The position numbers and the translations under genes are program-made. The notes under the pieces were generated by a model. It worked only from the letters and a program-made list of their open reading frames with translations. It ran no database searches and was not told the DNA's origin. DNA of 64,000 nucleotides from Roridomyces roridus (lineage: Eukaryota; Basidiomycota; Agaricomycetes; Agaricales; Mycenaceae). Shown here in pieces: positions 45,360 to 55,542 of the stretch (position 1 is the stretch's first letter; every line of letters starts with the position of its first letter). Where the stretch lies: NCBI GenBank assembly GCA_029378245.1, contig JARKIF010000048.1, forward strand, positions 186,001 to 250,000. The letters are read 5' to 3'.

Positions 45360-47554
45360 ATGCCATGTGTACGGAGAATCCATCATCGCTTCGGTCGCGT
45401 GCCATACCACTGTGCCAGGCTCTCATTCGACAAGGAATCGCGGCGGTGGAATTGGCTGCAAGAACCACTCCGCGTCACGAAATCCAAGCCATCGGTGATA
45501 ATAAACGAGGTGGACGTCGAGATTCGGGGGATGGACAAGACGCGGCTTATCAAGGTGAAGCGGCCGGACGGGAGTATTGGGTATCGGGAGAAGGTGCGTG
45601 TCTTGACGATTTTCTTTTGGTCTCTGGCTCATTTTATCTCAGGAGGAACCCAGCCTTGACCTCCCCGTTGACGTACGCAACTCTGCTGGCCGTCATATCT
45701 CTCAGCTGACTCTACACAGCTATCTACGCGGGAGGGCTACGAATCCCTTCCATTCCGACAACGCATGGAAGCCGCCGTTCAACGGCAGATGTCGCGCAAA
45801 GCGCACGAGGCTCTCCAGGTGAGTTTCCCCGTCCTCTGTTGTCTCTGCATGCACTTACATCGTAACACAGGCCGAAAGGGCAGCGAAAAATTCTAATCGT
45901 CCGCCCACGCCCGAAGTACGTATCCCAAAGTCTTCCAACGTCCATGCGGTATTGAAATTACCTTCAGCCCGCCCGTCCACCTACGCCCAAGTACTACGAA
46001 CGATATAACATTGCGCGCACCGCCGATGTCCAGCCACAGAAGAGCAACAGGAGACGAAAGGCCGAGCCGACGCAGGACGCACCCGCAGACTGCTTTCGCC
46101 TACGGAATGGTGACGCCGAGGGCTTGGTGCAGTTACTCGAGATGATCAACGCGACAGCCTCGCATTCGACGTCTCGTCGGGCTGCGTCGGATGTCCACTC
46201 CGACCAGCCGAGTGGACCTCTGCCCTCGCCTCCACGGCCTCAGCACACGTCGGTCATTCCTCTCGTACCCACGGTGATCCTGAACGAGGACGGCGCCGTT
46301 GCAGACGAGCAGCCTATCCGAATCGTCGCTCCTCAGCCCCGCATCGTGTCCTCCATTCCTCCCGTACCGACGGTGATCTTGAATGAGGATGGTGCGGTGG
46401 TGGACGATGCTATGCCTCTCACCCCATCTCCTCCCCTTGATTTCCCCGCCGCTCCTTCAGCCTTTGGGTCTAGGTCGCTTCCTTCAGCGGGGACCCAATC
46501 CCAGCCGAGCCTTGCTTCTGCGCAAGCGACGGCGAGCCCTTCGGCATCAGAGGCAGCGTGTACGTCTGCAGCTGCCCCTACGTCGTTTGCCCCCGCTCCC
46601 GAGGCCAGTGTATCGGCGTCCTTCTCGTCTGCATCCGCGGCAGAGATGAATGACGACATTCCTTCGCCCTTCCCCGTGCTCCAGCAGCGCGCCTTCCCTC
46701 CTTCGACTGCGAATGCCTCCACGTTCTTGACGTCTACGACGACACTCCAGGCAGCACCCACGTCGTTCTTCGCTTCGGAGCCCGACATCCCCTCGCCATT
46801 CCCCGACTTTTCGTCGGTGCTTCCTGCCTTTCCATCGACATCGCAGGCTGTACCAGCTGCGTTCTTCGCTCTCGACCCTCCGATCTTCTCACCGCTCCCC
46901 GCCTTCTCCATGACCTTCGAGCCCCATATCCCTGTTCCGTTTCCTGAAGTACTACCAGCCGCCTCCCCTCCATCCTTCACATCTCCCTTCTCAGCCCCAC
47001 CGGCGACACCACTTCTTAGTGTATCTCCAGCTCTACCCGTCGCACCTCCCTTCGCCGTCGACCCACAGCACATCGAGCATCTCGTCTCGCAGTGTGGGTC
47101 CCCTGCTCAAGTAGCCCACCTCGTCATGGATCTGGCTTCCCAAATCGCCTCTCGAGGTGCGGCGTATGTGCATCCCGAGCCACCGAAGGTCTCCTTGCTG
47201 TACGGCGCGGGCGGGTGCGAGAAGCGTAGACGTGGACGAGGAGGAGGAGGAGGAGGAGGGTCGATGATGGTGCAGACGGGGGCCCCGGCGCCGGCGCAGG
47301 ATGGCTGGTGGGCTGAGTATGGGCGTGTCCATGCCCATGCTGAGGGACTGAGAGTGGAGGAGTCAGGGTGCGTTGGGGTGACTTGCAGTCGCTCTAGTCG
47401 TCGGTGGCGGTGCGAGGATGATCGACGCCCGATTTGGGAGAACGATAGCGACACGGATGCGTCCGTGTCTGCCTCGGAGATGGACGACGAGCTTCAATCC
47501 GAGGCACGTCCCCTTTCTTCTCCCCACCGTCCTTTGGATACTGACGTCTCATGA
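45360..47554 (+). CDS. Hypothetical Pro/Ser/Ala-rich protein between copies D and E
   Basis: Exons 45360-45593, 45643-45672, 45720-45818, 45871-45915 and 45968-47554 join in frame to 664 aa. The N-terminus is a compact domain (SFDKESRRWNWLQEPLRVTK, VDVEIRGMDKTRLIKVKRPD). A charged helical part follows (FRQRMEAAVQRQMSRKAHEA). Then comes a long disordered region rich in Pro, Ser and Ala, with PxVPTVILNEDGAV occurring twice, and a basic/Gly segment (KRRRGRGGGGGGG). There is no TM segment or signal peptide. The 3' end is ambiguous: the frame stops at 47554, but splicing into 47620-47820 (ending RLAEVFGM) is possible. I do not recognise the family. Confidence 0.6.
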
Positions 47555-47619
47555 TCATTTTTACAGGCGATGGCGTATGTCGGTTTCACAGTCCGTGAGG
47601 TGGTGCGCGTACGCGTCGT

Positions 47620-48010
47620 GTGTGGAGTGATGCGAGCTCATCGCAGTCGTGTGATTACGCCTCGGACGATGCCAGAGGGTTGGCTTACAAGTCACGCTCG
47701 AGGGAGCGAGCGTACCATCCGTATGCGAGGCAGCCTTCTCTTTCAAGGGCGGCACGAGACGTAGGACTGCCCAGGCGTAGGGGCTTCCTGATTCGGCTGG
47801 CGGAGGTGTTTGGGATGTAATGCTTCCGATGCGAGCTCATTCCGACTCCCAGTCGGAGTACGAGTCGTGTGATAGCCTCTCGGAGGATGCCAAAGGGTTA
47901 GCGTATGAGCCACGCTCGAAATACCGAGTGTACCATCCGTATGCGAGGCAGCCTTCCCTCATGGGGGGCGAACAGAGACATACGACGACCCAAGCTGCGT
48001 AGGGGTCGGC
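47620..48010 (+). pseudogene. Tandemly duplicated C-terminal module
   Basis: Two units follow each other. 47630-47820 reads SDASSSQSCDYASDDARGLA, AYHPYARQPSLSRAARDVG and LIRLAEVFGM stop. 47830-48003 repeats AHSDSQSEYESC..DAKGLA and VYHPYARQPSL before it breaks down. The first could be the last exon of the upstream gene; the second is a decayed copy. Related fragments lie beside copies A and D. Confidence 0.5.
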
Positions 48011-48352
48011 TGGGTGGGGTGTAATGATGTCGTCGGTCGAGGGTGTATTTATCTTCGCTTTCTCGTCTCCTTTATCCTGTATTTTTATCTTTTTCGAGTT
48101 GCCTGCCGCTCATGTATTTCGTAAGATATAATCAATCTTTGGACGACTGTGTAAACTGTGTGCTGCAATTTTCGACTGATCGACGCCCATAGTCTCCTGT
48201 TCGTTGCCCTTGTCCCACAGCCCTTCCGTGCCAAGTAAACAGAGGGCAAAACTTGGAGTATAAACGCAGGGGCTGATTAGTTTTACATTTACACGGGGAT
48301 TCCACATAAATAATTGAATGTCCAGGATCGAATACACAGTCTTCCTTAGGCT

Positions 48353-50778
48353 TCACCAGTACCGGTGTCTCTTCCCTTCGCGAGGTGGCTGAACTATATC
48401 CTCGGACGATTGCGATACAGCCACCTCGATGTCCCCCATTTCATCCTCAGCTCCTCCCTCCGGGAGTTCATCGACTTGAACAATGTCAGTTGAGTTGAGT
48501 GCTTGGCAATCGGACTGACCATGTGCGTGCAAAGTCTCCCTATCGCCAGGAAGTTCCATTAAGGGGACCCCAAGGTGTTTTGCGAGATCCTGGCTAGATG
48601 GATCAAAACCTTTCGCCGCATGGAATTTGCGTAGTCCCTCGTAGACGCTTGTATCCCAGTGAAAGCCCGAAAATCTGCCACTCTGTTTGACCTTCGGAAA
48701 TCCAAGACTCTGGGCAGTCTCCGGCGTCAAAGGTGGGATACCCGACGGGTCCAAGGACCAGAACCAGGGACATTGAGGCCATGCAAAGGAGCCTGTACCG
48801 GTCTTGAGATGCTCTGGAGGGCACGCAAAGAGATATCCTTCTGGGTGCGGCTTTGATGGGGCCGGGATGTAAAGTTGCAAAGTTATCCATTCAATAAATA
48901 CTGCGGCAAGAGTCAATGGACTGCCACTCCGACAAATCATGAAGCAAATTACCATAATCTTCATGCCTCGAGGTAACCTTTAAACGCTGGAAGATGTGAT
49001 TTGCCTGGGGTAACCAAGTATTCCCGTCCCAGTCCAGTGAGGCTTCCATGGTCTTGTCGTAGATCTCCGGCGCCTTGAACCTTTGGGTCAGGAAACAAGC
49101 ATCAGCAAGTAGTATCTAACCCTGGAAATGTCGTACCGTGTCCAGCGAGTGGCCATGTGCACCCCACGCACAATTCTCCGGCCGGCTTCGAAGCAATCCC
49201 ATCCAGAGAAGTGGGTGAAAAAATCTTGGATATCGCCGGCGGGGCAAGCCATAGGACCGAAAGATTCTCTCGAGGGATAGTGATTCACGGATTCGGATTC
49301 CACCGAAGGATGGAAGATGAGGGCTCCAAGAGGGACCTCCAAGCTTTCCCAGGGGATAAAATCTACCACCGCCAGATGACGGAAACACATCTTGTGATAG
49401 AGTCCAACAGTTAGAATTTGCATGGCTCTGGTCTCTGAATTTGCAACATCCAGCGCCAACAGTTTTTCTTGTTCGTCTTGTGTGGTTAGGTTACCAAATG
49501 GAAACTGGCCAGAATCGCTGCTCGCTAGTTCCACACAAAGCCGACCGGTTGAAAGTCTGATCCATTCGGTTTCCGGCTCGTCTCCCTACGGCAGGATATA
49601 TAGTAAAAACAATGTGCGAGGGACGGCGTCGACTCTCTTACCAGCTTTGTGGTGTATTGCCATCGCACATAATTCTGATTACTTGAGTGAGATTGACTGT
49701 TGACAAGGCCTTTGGCAAGTCTGTCTCACCTGCAATTCGGCTGTCTAGATTAATTTATATGCTGAGACAGAAATTTTCAAGGGATAAATTTGCATACATA
49801 CCCAGCAAGCATGAAGATATACAATCATTACGGGCGATGGGTGACGCAGCTCCAGAAAATCATCGTACGAGAGCAAGTCTGGGTTTCAGAAGATGTGAAA
49901 TCAAAACCTTCAATACATGCACAGGAAACACACCATCGTGAGCAACAACTGCATGTACACCGGAGAAACTCGCCAGTCCAAAAATCTGAAGTATTGTCGG
50001 GTGCCTGGGCGACCAAATAAGTACGATACGCAGCTCAAGAAAATCATAGTACGAGAGCAAGTCTGGGTTCCAGAAGATGTTAAATCAAAACCTTCAATAC
50101 ATGCACAGGAAACACACCATCGTGAGCAACAACTGCATGTACACCGGAGAAACTGGCGAGCCCAAAAATCTGAAGTATCGTCGGGTGCCTGCGCCACGAT
50201 GTTCATACATAATATGGCAACTCGACGTTCGGGACATACCAAACTCGTGAGTGGCGTTCAATATACTCGCGCCATTCCTGCGACAGAAGTGAGGTTCAGA
50301 GCCAAGAATACAGAACTTAAATACCTGCTCCGCGTCCTCACCACGATAGACAACAACGGCTCTCTCGGACTCCACACCATGGATCTTTGCTGAGTACATG
50401 CGGCGCGCACTTGGTCTGCGATCCATCCGATAGACTTGCGAAGATCTGGTATCGAGAACGATTTCTCTTCTGACATCGATATCTCCGCGGCGGATCCGCC
50501 TGTAATCTTCCCAGGAAATATGAGTGGCCGCCAATGCTGAGGTTACACGCACATACCGGGGAAGGTAGTAGAATCGGAAGGCTCCCCGTGGATATGTACA
50601 TTGCTTGTGAAGTTGCCACCGTGGACGGTGAGGTGCTGCGACGCTGGGAAAAAGGCGCCCGGATAGCTGGAATGAGGACATAAGCTGGGAGCTGTGGAGG
50701 TGGTGGCCAAGCTCACTGAGGAACATCTGGCCCTCTTCCGAAGGAGAACTCCGAGCTGAAGGGAAGTCCGTTGTCCAT
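48353..50778 (-). CDS. Kinase-like family protein, copy E (with duplicated exon)
   Basis: ATG 50778 opens MDNGLPFSSEFSFGRGPDVP. Next are YPGAFFPASQHLTVHGGNFT, SNVHIHGEPSDSTTF, DYRRIRRGDIDVRREIVLDT and RRMYSAKIHGVESERAVVVY. A 184-bp direct duplication (49844-50211) repeats the exon coding HPTILQIFGLASFSGVHAVV and the LLSYDFLELR block. The coding part added is 129 nt, or 43 codons, so the frame is kept. The C-terminal part matches copy D (EWIRLSTGRLCVELASSD, CPWFWSLDPSGIPPLTPE, AKHLGVPLMELPGD) and the acidic tail ends at TGA 48353. No catalytic kinase motifs are present. Function unknown. Confidence 0.72.
49844..50211. repeat. 184-bp tandem duplication inside copy E
   Basis: Units start at 49844 (ACGCAGCTCCAGAAAATCAT) and 50028 (ACGCAGCTCAAGAAAATCAT) and differ at few positions. 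Each contains one exon, one 55-nt intron and part of the next exon. Copy D has a single unit. Confidence 0.85.
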
Positions 50779-51351
50779 GGTGGTGGTGGTAAGAGAGAAG
50801 AGAGGTACAAGCGCCGGCGTGACAGCCTGGGTGTAGACAGACCAAGAATACGACAGGGCTGTGCTACGCGCGCAGTGTTGTACAGCACCGAGAGGAAGAG
50901 AGCTGCGGCGAAGAGCTGTATGGCTGTCGGCCGAGAGAATAATTTCCGAGCAGCAAAGAAAGGAATCGCAAAAATTACATATCACAGCGTGTAGCAGCCC
51001 AGGAGAGAGTCCGAGAGACACAAAGACGGTGGTACTTGATGCAGTAGAAATTAGTTCGCCGGGAGCCAACATGAAAGAGAAGGATAACAAGAGACGGTGT
51101 CGCCGTCCCCAGACTTCAAGTGGTCGGCTTGTTGTCGTGCTTCGGTGGGATGCCCGTGGCTGATGCCCCAGCGCAGAGTCGGCAGATCCGACAATATAGA
51201 CGGCCAAAAGAAGTCTGGAATGCTGCAGAAGAGCGCAGTCGTCCACATGAAGGCAGACTTGAGGCAGACGGCAAAGGGTGACAGACACGTGATCGACATC
51301 AATGACTGTCTGTTCCGATAAAGCATCACGCCATCTCTTCCTCCGGCCAGA
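50779..51351. promoter_or_regulatory. Upstream region of copy E with conserved block
   Basis: GACACGTGATCGACATCAA at 51284-51302 (about 505 bp from the start of E) matches the D and C blocks. Similarity to the D side fades near 51320, just before metallophosphoesterase coding sequence begins, so this marks the edge of the duplicated segment. Confidence 0.5.
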
Positions 51352-52260
51352 TGCTTTACGCGATCAGACCTCTCTTACCCTGGCAACCGCGACGAATGGC
51401 AGAAGCTCAAGCCCCACCCCGACGACGGGCTCATCCTCTGTGGCGACGTCGGCGAGAAAGCCGAGCATTTGGACCTCGCCTTTAGCGTCGCCAAGAGCAA
51501 CTTCAAGGAGGTCTGGTGGTGCCCAGGGAACCACGAGCTCTACTCGATGCCACTCAAGACCGCTGCTCGTGGGGAGGACAAATACAAAGAGTATGCTGAC
51601 ATCGCACGCAGGCATGGGGTGCACACGCCAGAGGATCCATTCGTGCATTGGGACGAGGTGATCGTGGCACCGATATTCACGCTGTACGACTACTCTTTCC
51701 GACCCTCGCATCTCACGAGTACAGCCGCCGCCATTGCCTGGGCCGAGGAAACCAACACCGTCGCTGCCGACGAAGCTCTCCTCTTCCCCGATCCACACCC
51801 ATCGCGTGAAGCGTGGTGCAGCTCCCTCGTCGCTGCCACTGCAACTAAACTCGACTTCACAATCGCCGCTTCGCCTGAGACACCTCTGATCCTCGTCAAC
51901 CACTGGCCTCTCCGCCAAGACCTCGTTTTCATTCCCCGTATCGCGCGCTTCAGCATCTGGTGCGGTACCACCCTTACCGAGGACTGGCATACGCGCTTCA
52001 ATGCGGCCGTCGTCATATCGGGACACCTTCATGTCCCGCGTACGGATTGGCGCGATGGGGTGCGGTTTGAGGAGGTTAGCCTTGGGTATCCGAGGGAGTG
52101 GAATGAGGTGAAGGACGCCGGGAAAGACGTGAATGACCTTTTTGCGTGCCATTTGGCCGGGTCCAGAGCGGCCGCAGGAGCCTGTTGCAACGCAGTGGCG
52201 GAGATGGGGTTGAGCTTTCTAGACTGCAATATAGACGCGATTCTCGGTGGTGGATTCTGA
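51352..52260 (+). pseudogene. Metallophosphoesterase (calcineurin-like) with damaged 5' end
   Basis: The single open frame holds the dimetal phosphatase motifs GDVGE, PGNHE, VNHWPL and GHLHVPR. The first motif should read D-x-H near the start, but here it is SDLSYPGNR, so the metal-binding His appears deleted. No ATG is available in frame before 51548; the sequence just upstream belongs to the duplicated copy-E flank. The frame continues 300 codons to TGA 52260, through PFVHWDEVIVAPIFTLYDYS and SIWCGTTLTEDWH. An unseen upstream exon joined at the AG before 51351 is possible. It would hydrolyse phosphoesters if intact; here it is probably inactive. Confidence 0.65.
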
Positions 52261-52644
52261 CCTGTCTCGCGATATCGATCTCGACATCGCCCTCTGTGCC
52301 AATTGCCAGTCCGACTTGCTGTCTTTTGACTGCCTTCAATCCGTTATCTGCAATGCAACTGCTCATCCTCGTCTGCGTAAATTGTTCGTACATGGCTCGC
52401 TCGTTCGGCATCATGCCGAAAAAACGCCAGGGCAACATTTGTTGTGCCTGCACAGTTTCATACTCTCCGATTGCTCTGGTTTCTCCCTCGTCAATCTGCC
52501 ACTGACATTGTGAAACCTGACTTTGTCCCGTCAAAACTAAATAACCTCGGCCGCCGACGGCGCTTGACGATAACGCGTTGGCAACGGCACTAGCGCTTGC
52601 GCGCTTGCCAGCAGCCGACTTGCCTTCTACCCCCACCATTCTGT
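52261..52644. other. Intergenic, nothing recognised
   Basis: Short frames only; promoter region of the next gene is presumably here. Confidence 0.4.
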
Positions 52645-55461
52645 ATGCCTGCTGGATCGCACCGACTCCTCAGCGTCGACTTCCTTTCCCAATATGGCGA
52701 CTCAAACTTTTGGATCGCACCCGCGGCGAGCGACTGCTTTTTTCAGCGAATTGGAGCTCTCACCAACACCCCGTGGGCATCTTTTCAAAACGAATCCTCC
52801 GTGGCGTACATTGGGTTCAACGGTATGCAAGTAGCCATCCTGAACTTGTCCTGAACTCGAGGTTCATACTTTGAAAGGAACCGGCATCTCCCTCATCGGC
52901 TATGTCTACAACGTCAACGACATCCTTCCACAACTCTTCATCACCCTCGACAACGGTACTGAATCGTCCCTGGACAACTTGACCTCGGGGTATTACCCGT
53001 GGTACCAGTCTCCAGTCCTGCAAGATGGCTTTCACACCGTCGGATTCCGCGCGGAGCTTGATAATGCTTCATTGAGCACCCTTGTCTTTGACCACGCCGT
53101 TGTGAATGTCACGGACGAGGATGCTATATCCGGACGCGACATGCAGGTATTCGACGATACAGACGCGTCCATCACATATTCGGGTGAGGGATGGAATGCC
53201 GAGGCTCCCACCGATATCTATCGCTACGAAAGCAGTGTTCGCTGGTCGAACACCACGGGTTCCAACTTTTCCATTCCCTTCAATGGTGGCGATTCTATCT
53301 CTTTCTCGACTGGCTCTGAATTGTTTCAGGTGTGGGCATCACAGTTGTCGTCGCCGTCGACGAGAAACAGGAAGGCAACTACACCGTGCAGTATTCAATC
53401 GACGAGAGCGCCACACATGTCATTGACGTGTCGTGGCCGCCATCTGACCTGGCAATAACCGGTCTATCGCGGACGGCCGGGGGAATTCTAACTCTATTGG
53501 CCGATGCGACTCTGCCGGGGAACCACACCCTCCATGTTACCCTCACAAACATCTCGGGCCAGCTCCCCTTTTCTCTCGATTATGCGGTGGCAACAGGAGC
53601 CCTCGACTCGGACGCTTCGTGGTATCATCCCAATCGATACTTCTTCCTCGTCCCGGTCGTATGGGTCCTCGTCAATTCGATCTCCCTCTTTTTCTTCCGC
53701 CGTCGAATAATTAGGTGCTTTCGACGATGGCGTGCAGGGAAATCCGCTGGACAAGATATACAACTGGCAGCCCTGGGACCCAAAAATCCCGAACACGATC
53801 CTTTGATTTCAACAGCCCGCAATCTTCCTGCGGGTCTAGCCGACGCATATTACGACAAGGGAGACCTCCAAGCGCTCTACACCCCATGGACCCTCTGGCT
53901 CTCCCTCGCTCTTGGCATCGCGCTCATCCTCTCCGGCATTGTGGTGCGCATCATCAGCGGCCGTGGCATTGTCGGCGGAGCAGCCGATATTCTGAAAATC
54001 GCAAACCGACCTCTAGACGAGGCGCAGCGTGATGGATGGGTGGCCACGAGCATGTCATCCACCGGACGCACGCTATTCAGCCTCGGTTTCACCACCGCCC
54101 TTACACTCATCAACACGTTTATATCTGGCCCGCGGGATACTTGTTTGAAATGGGCGCTGGCTCGTGAGGGTCGGTTGGAGTTCAACTCGAGCTCCAATTT
54201 CTTCACCAGCACGCGTTCGCTACTCTCTTCCACTGGGCCCATTGCAACGGGGATATACACACTAGCTGCGATTCTCACGTTTGCGTCAGCGGGCTTCATC
54301 ACCGTCCCTTTTCACCTGGATGGCACAGATATTGGAGGGTCGAGTAATCGCCATCTCCTGTTTTCGAATCGATACTACGTGATCTTCGACTACGTGCCAC
54401 TCGTCGTCACCGGCCTCTGCGTTGCGGTCCAGGCACTGCTGACGCTCGCCTCGTATCGCGAACATCCCGTACCGACGTGGAGCAGTGCGCCTCTCGAGGT
54501 CGCAGCAGCCGCATTCTCTCTCGGAATCGTCTCCCGCACAGAAGGCCGCTGTCTCTCAGACGTCAATCAACTCTCAGCCTCCCCCGTTCCCCAGAAACCC
54601 AGCAGGAAACACCCGGGACTCGCAGACATCCGTCCTGAACTCACACTCCTCGCTCCCTTCGGCATCCTCCTCGGCACCTTCATGTTCGCGCTCACCTTTA
54701 CATCCACACTCGACCCAAACCACATCATCTCGGCGACGGGGCCTTCGTCGCTCAACGCCGCAAGCATCCCATTCACCCACGGTGCCCCCGCGCTCGCACT
54801 CCTCGCAGTTTTCCAAGCGCCACTCTCTGTATACGCACACGCCCTCAAAGTGGCGGAACGTGTCGTCGTAGACGAGGCGGCGTGGAATAGCGCTGCTACA
54901 GAGGGTGGGTACCACCCCGCTAGCGCTCTCCGTCCCAGCTGGCGCACCATCTTGGTGTTGAGCGGCAAAATCGCTATCCAGTATTTGTATTTGAACGGAA
55001 TTTCGTTCATCGTGGGGGCGTTCCCGATGCGAGGCCCCCTCTCCGATACGGACCAGTTCGATACGCTCTGGCGAATTGGGGCGGCTGTTACATTTGTCTC
55101 GTTCTATGTGGTGTGTTTCTAAGCTTTTCTGAATTCAATTCCGTACTGATTGTGACGGGTGCAGTACTTTGCTGGCGCTCTCCTCACAGCAAGTGCCATC
55201 CTGTACGAATGGCTCGGCGGCGTGCCACAAAAATCAAAGACCTACCAGCCCGCTGTGTTTGGCCACATTCAAACGCTCGTCAATCTGGTGGACGATCGGT
55301 CCCCGGTGATGTATTGGGGCCATAAGATCGGTGGGGAGGTCTGTCATGCTGGTGAGGTTGTTTGTTTCGGATCTGCCTACCGGTGAACTGAAGAGTGTGT
55401 TTGATTAGGAACAAGTCCGCATCCATTGCCGCCTCATCATCCCAAGTCACTATATGCGTGA
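52645..55461 (+). CDS. Large multi-pass membrane protein with lectin-like ectodomain (868 aa)
   Basis: Exons 52645-52822, 52878-53285, 53330-55110, 55165-55351 and 55409-55461 give exactly 2607 nt. The N-terminal about 340 residues are extracellular-looking: Asn-glycosylation sites and beta-sandwich-type sequence (VAYIGFNGTGISLIGYVYN, NTTGSNFSIPFNG, VVVAVDEKQEGNYTVQYSID). Then come eight or nine hydrophobic helices: YFFLVPVVWVLVNSISLFFF, LSLALGIALILSGIVVRIIS, FSLGFTTALTLINTFISG, GIYTLAAILTFASAGFITV, VPLVVTGLCVAVQALLTLAS, PFGILLGTFMFALTFTST, ALALLAVFQAPLSVYAHAL, YLNGISFIVGAF and YFAGALLTASAILYEWL. The tail ends HAGTSPHPLPP. This architecture is common in mushrooms, without a known role. The 44-nt intron at 53286 is needed; without it the frame shifts. 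Confidence 0.78.
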
Positions 55462-55542
55462 TATTTCGACGTACATTGTGTAGACAAAATGTCTCAAGGT
55501 CGTCGGTAGTTGGTAACTGGTCACAGGTTTTCCTAAGTAGTG

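Noticed and set aside
46333..47073. 246-codon Gly/Ala-rich minus-strand frame
   Set aside because: Shadow of the Pro/Ser/Ala-rich exon on the plus strand; GC-rich codons keep the opposite frame open.
51364..52152. 262-codon minus-strand frame opposite the phosphoesterase
   Set aside because: No recognisable sequence, while the plus strand has the phosphatase motifs.
53286..53332. Apparent frameshift in the 868-aa membrane protein
   Set aside because: A 44-nt GT-AG intron at 53286-53329 restores the frame exactly, so no lesion is needed.
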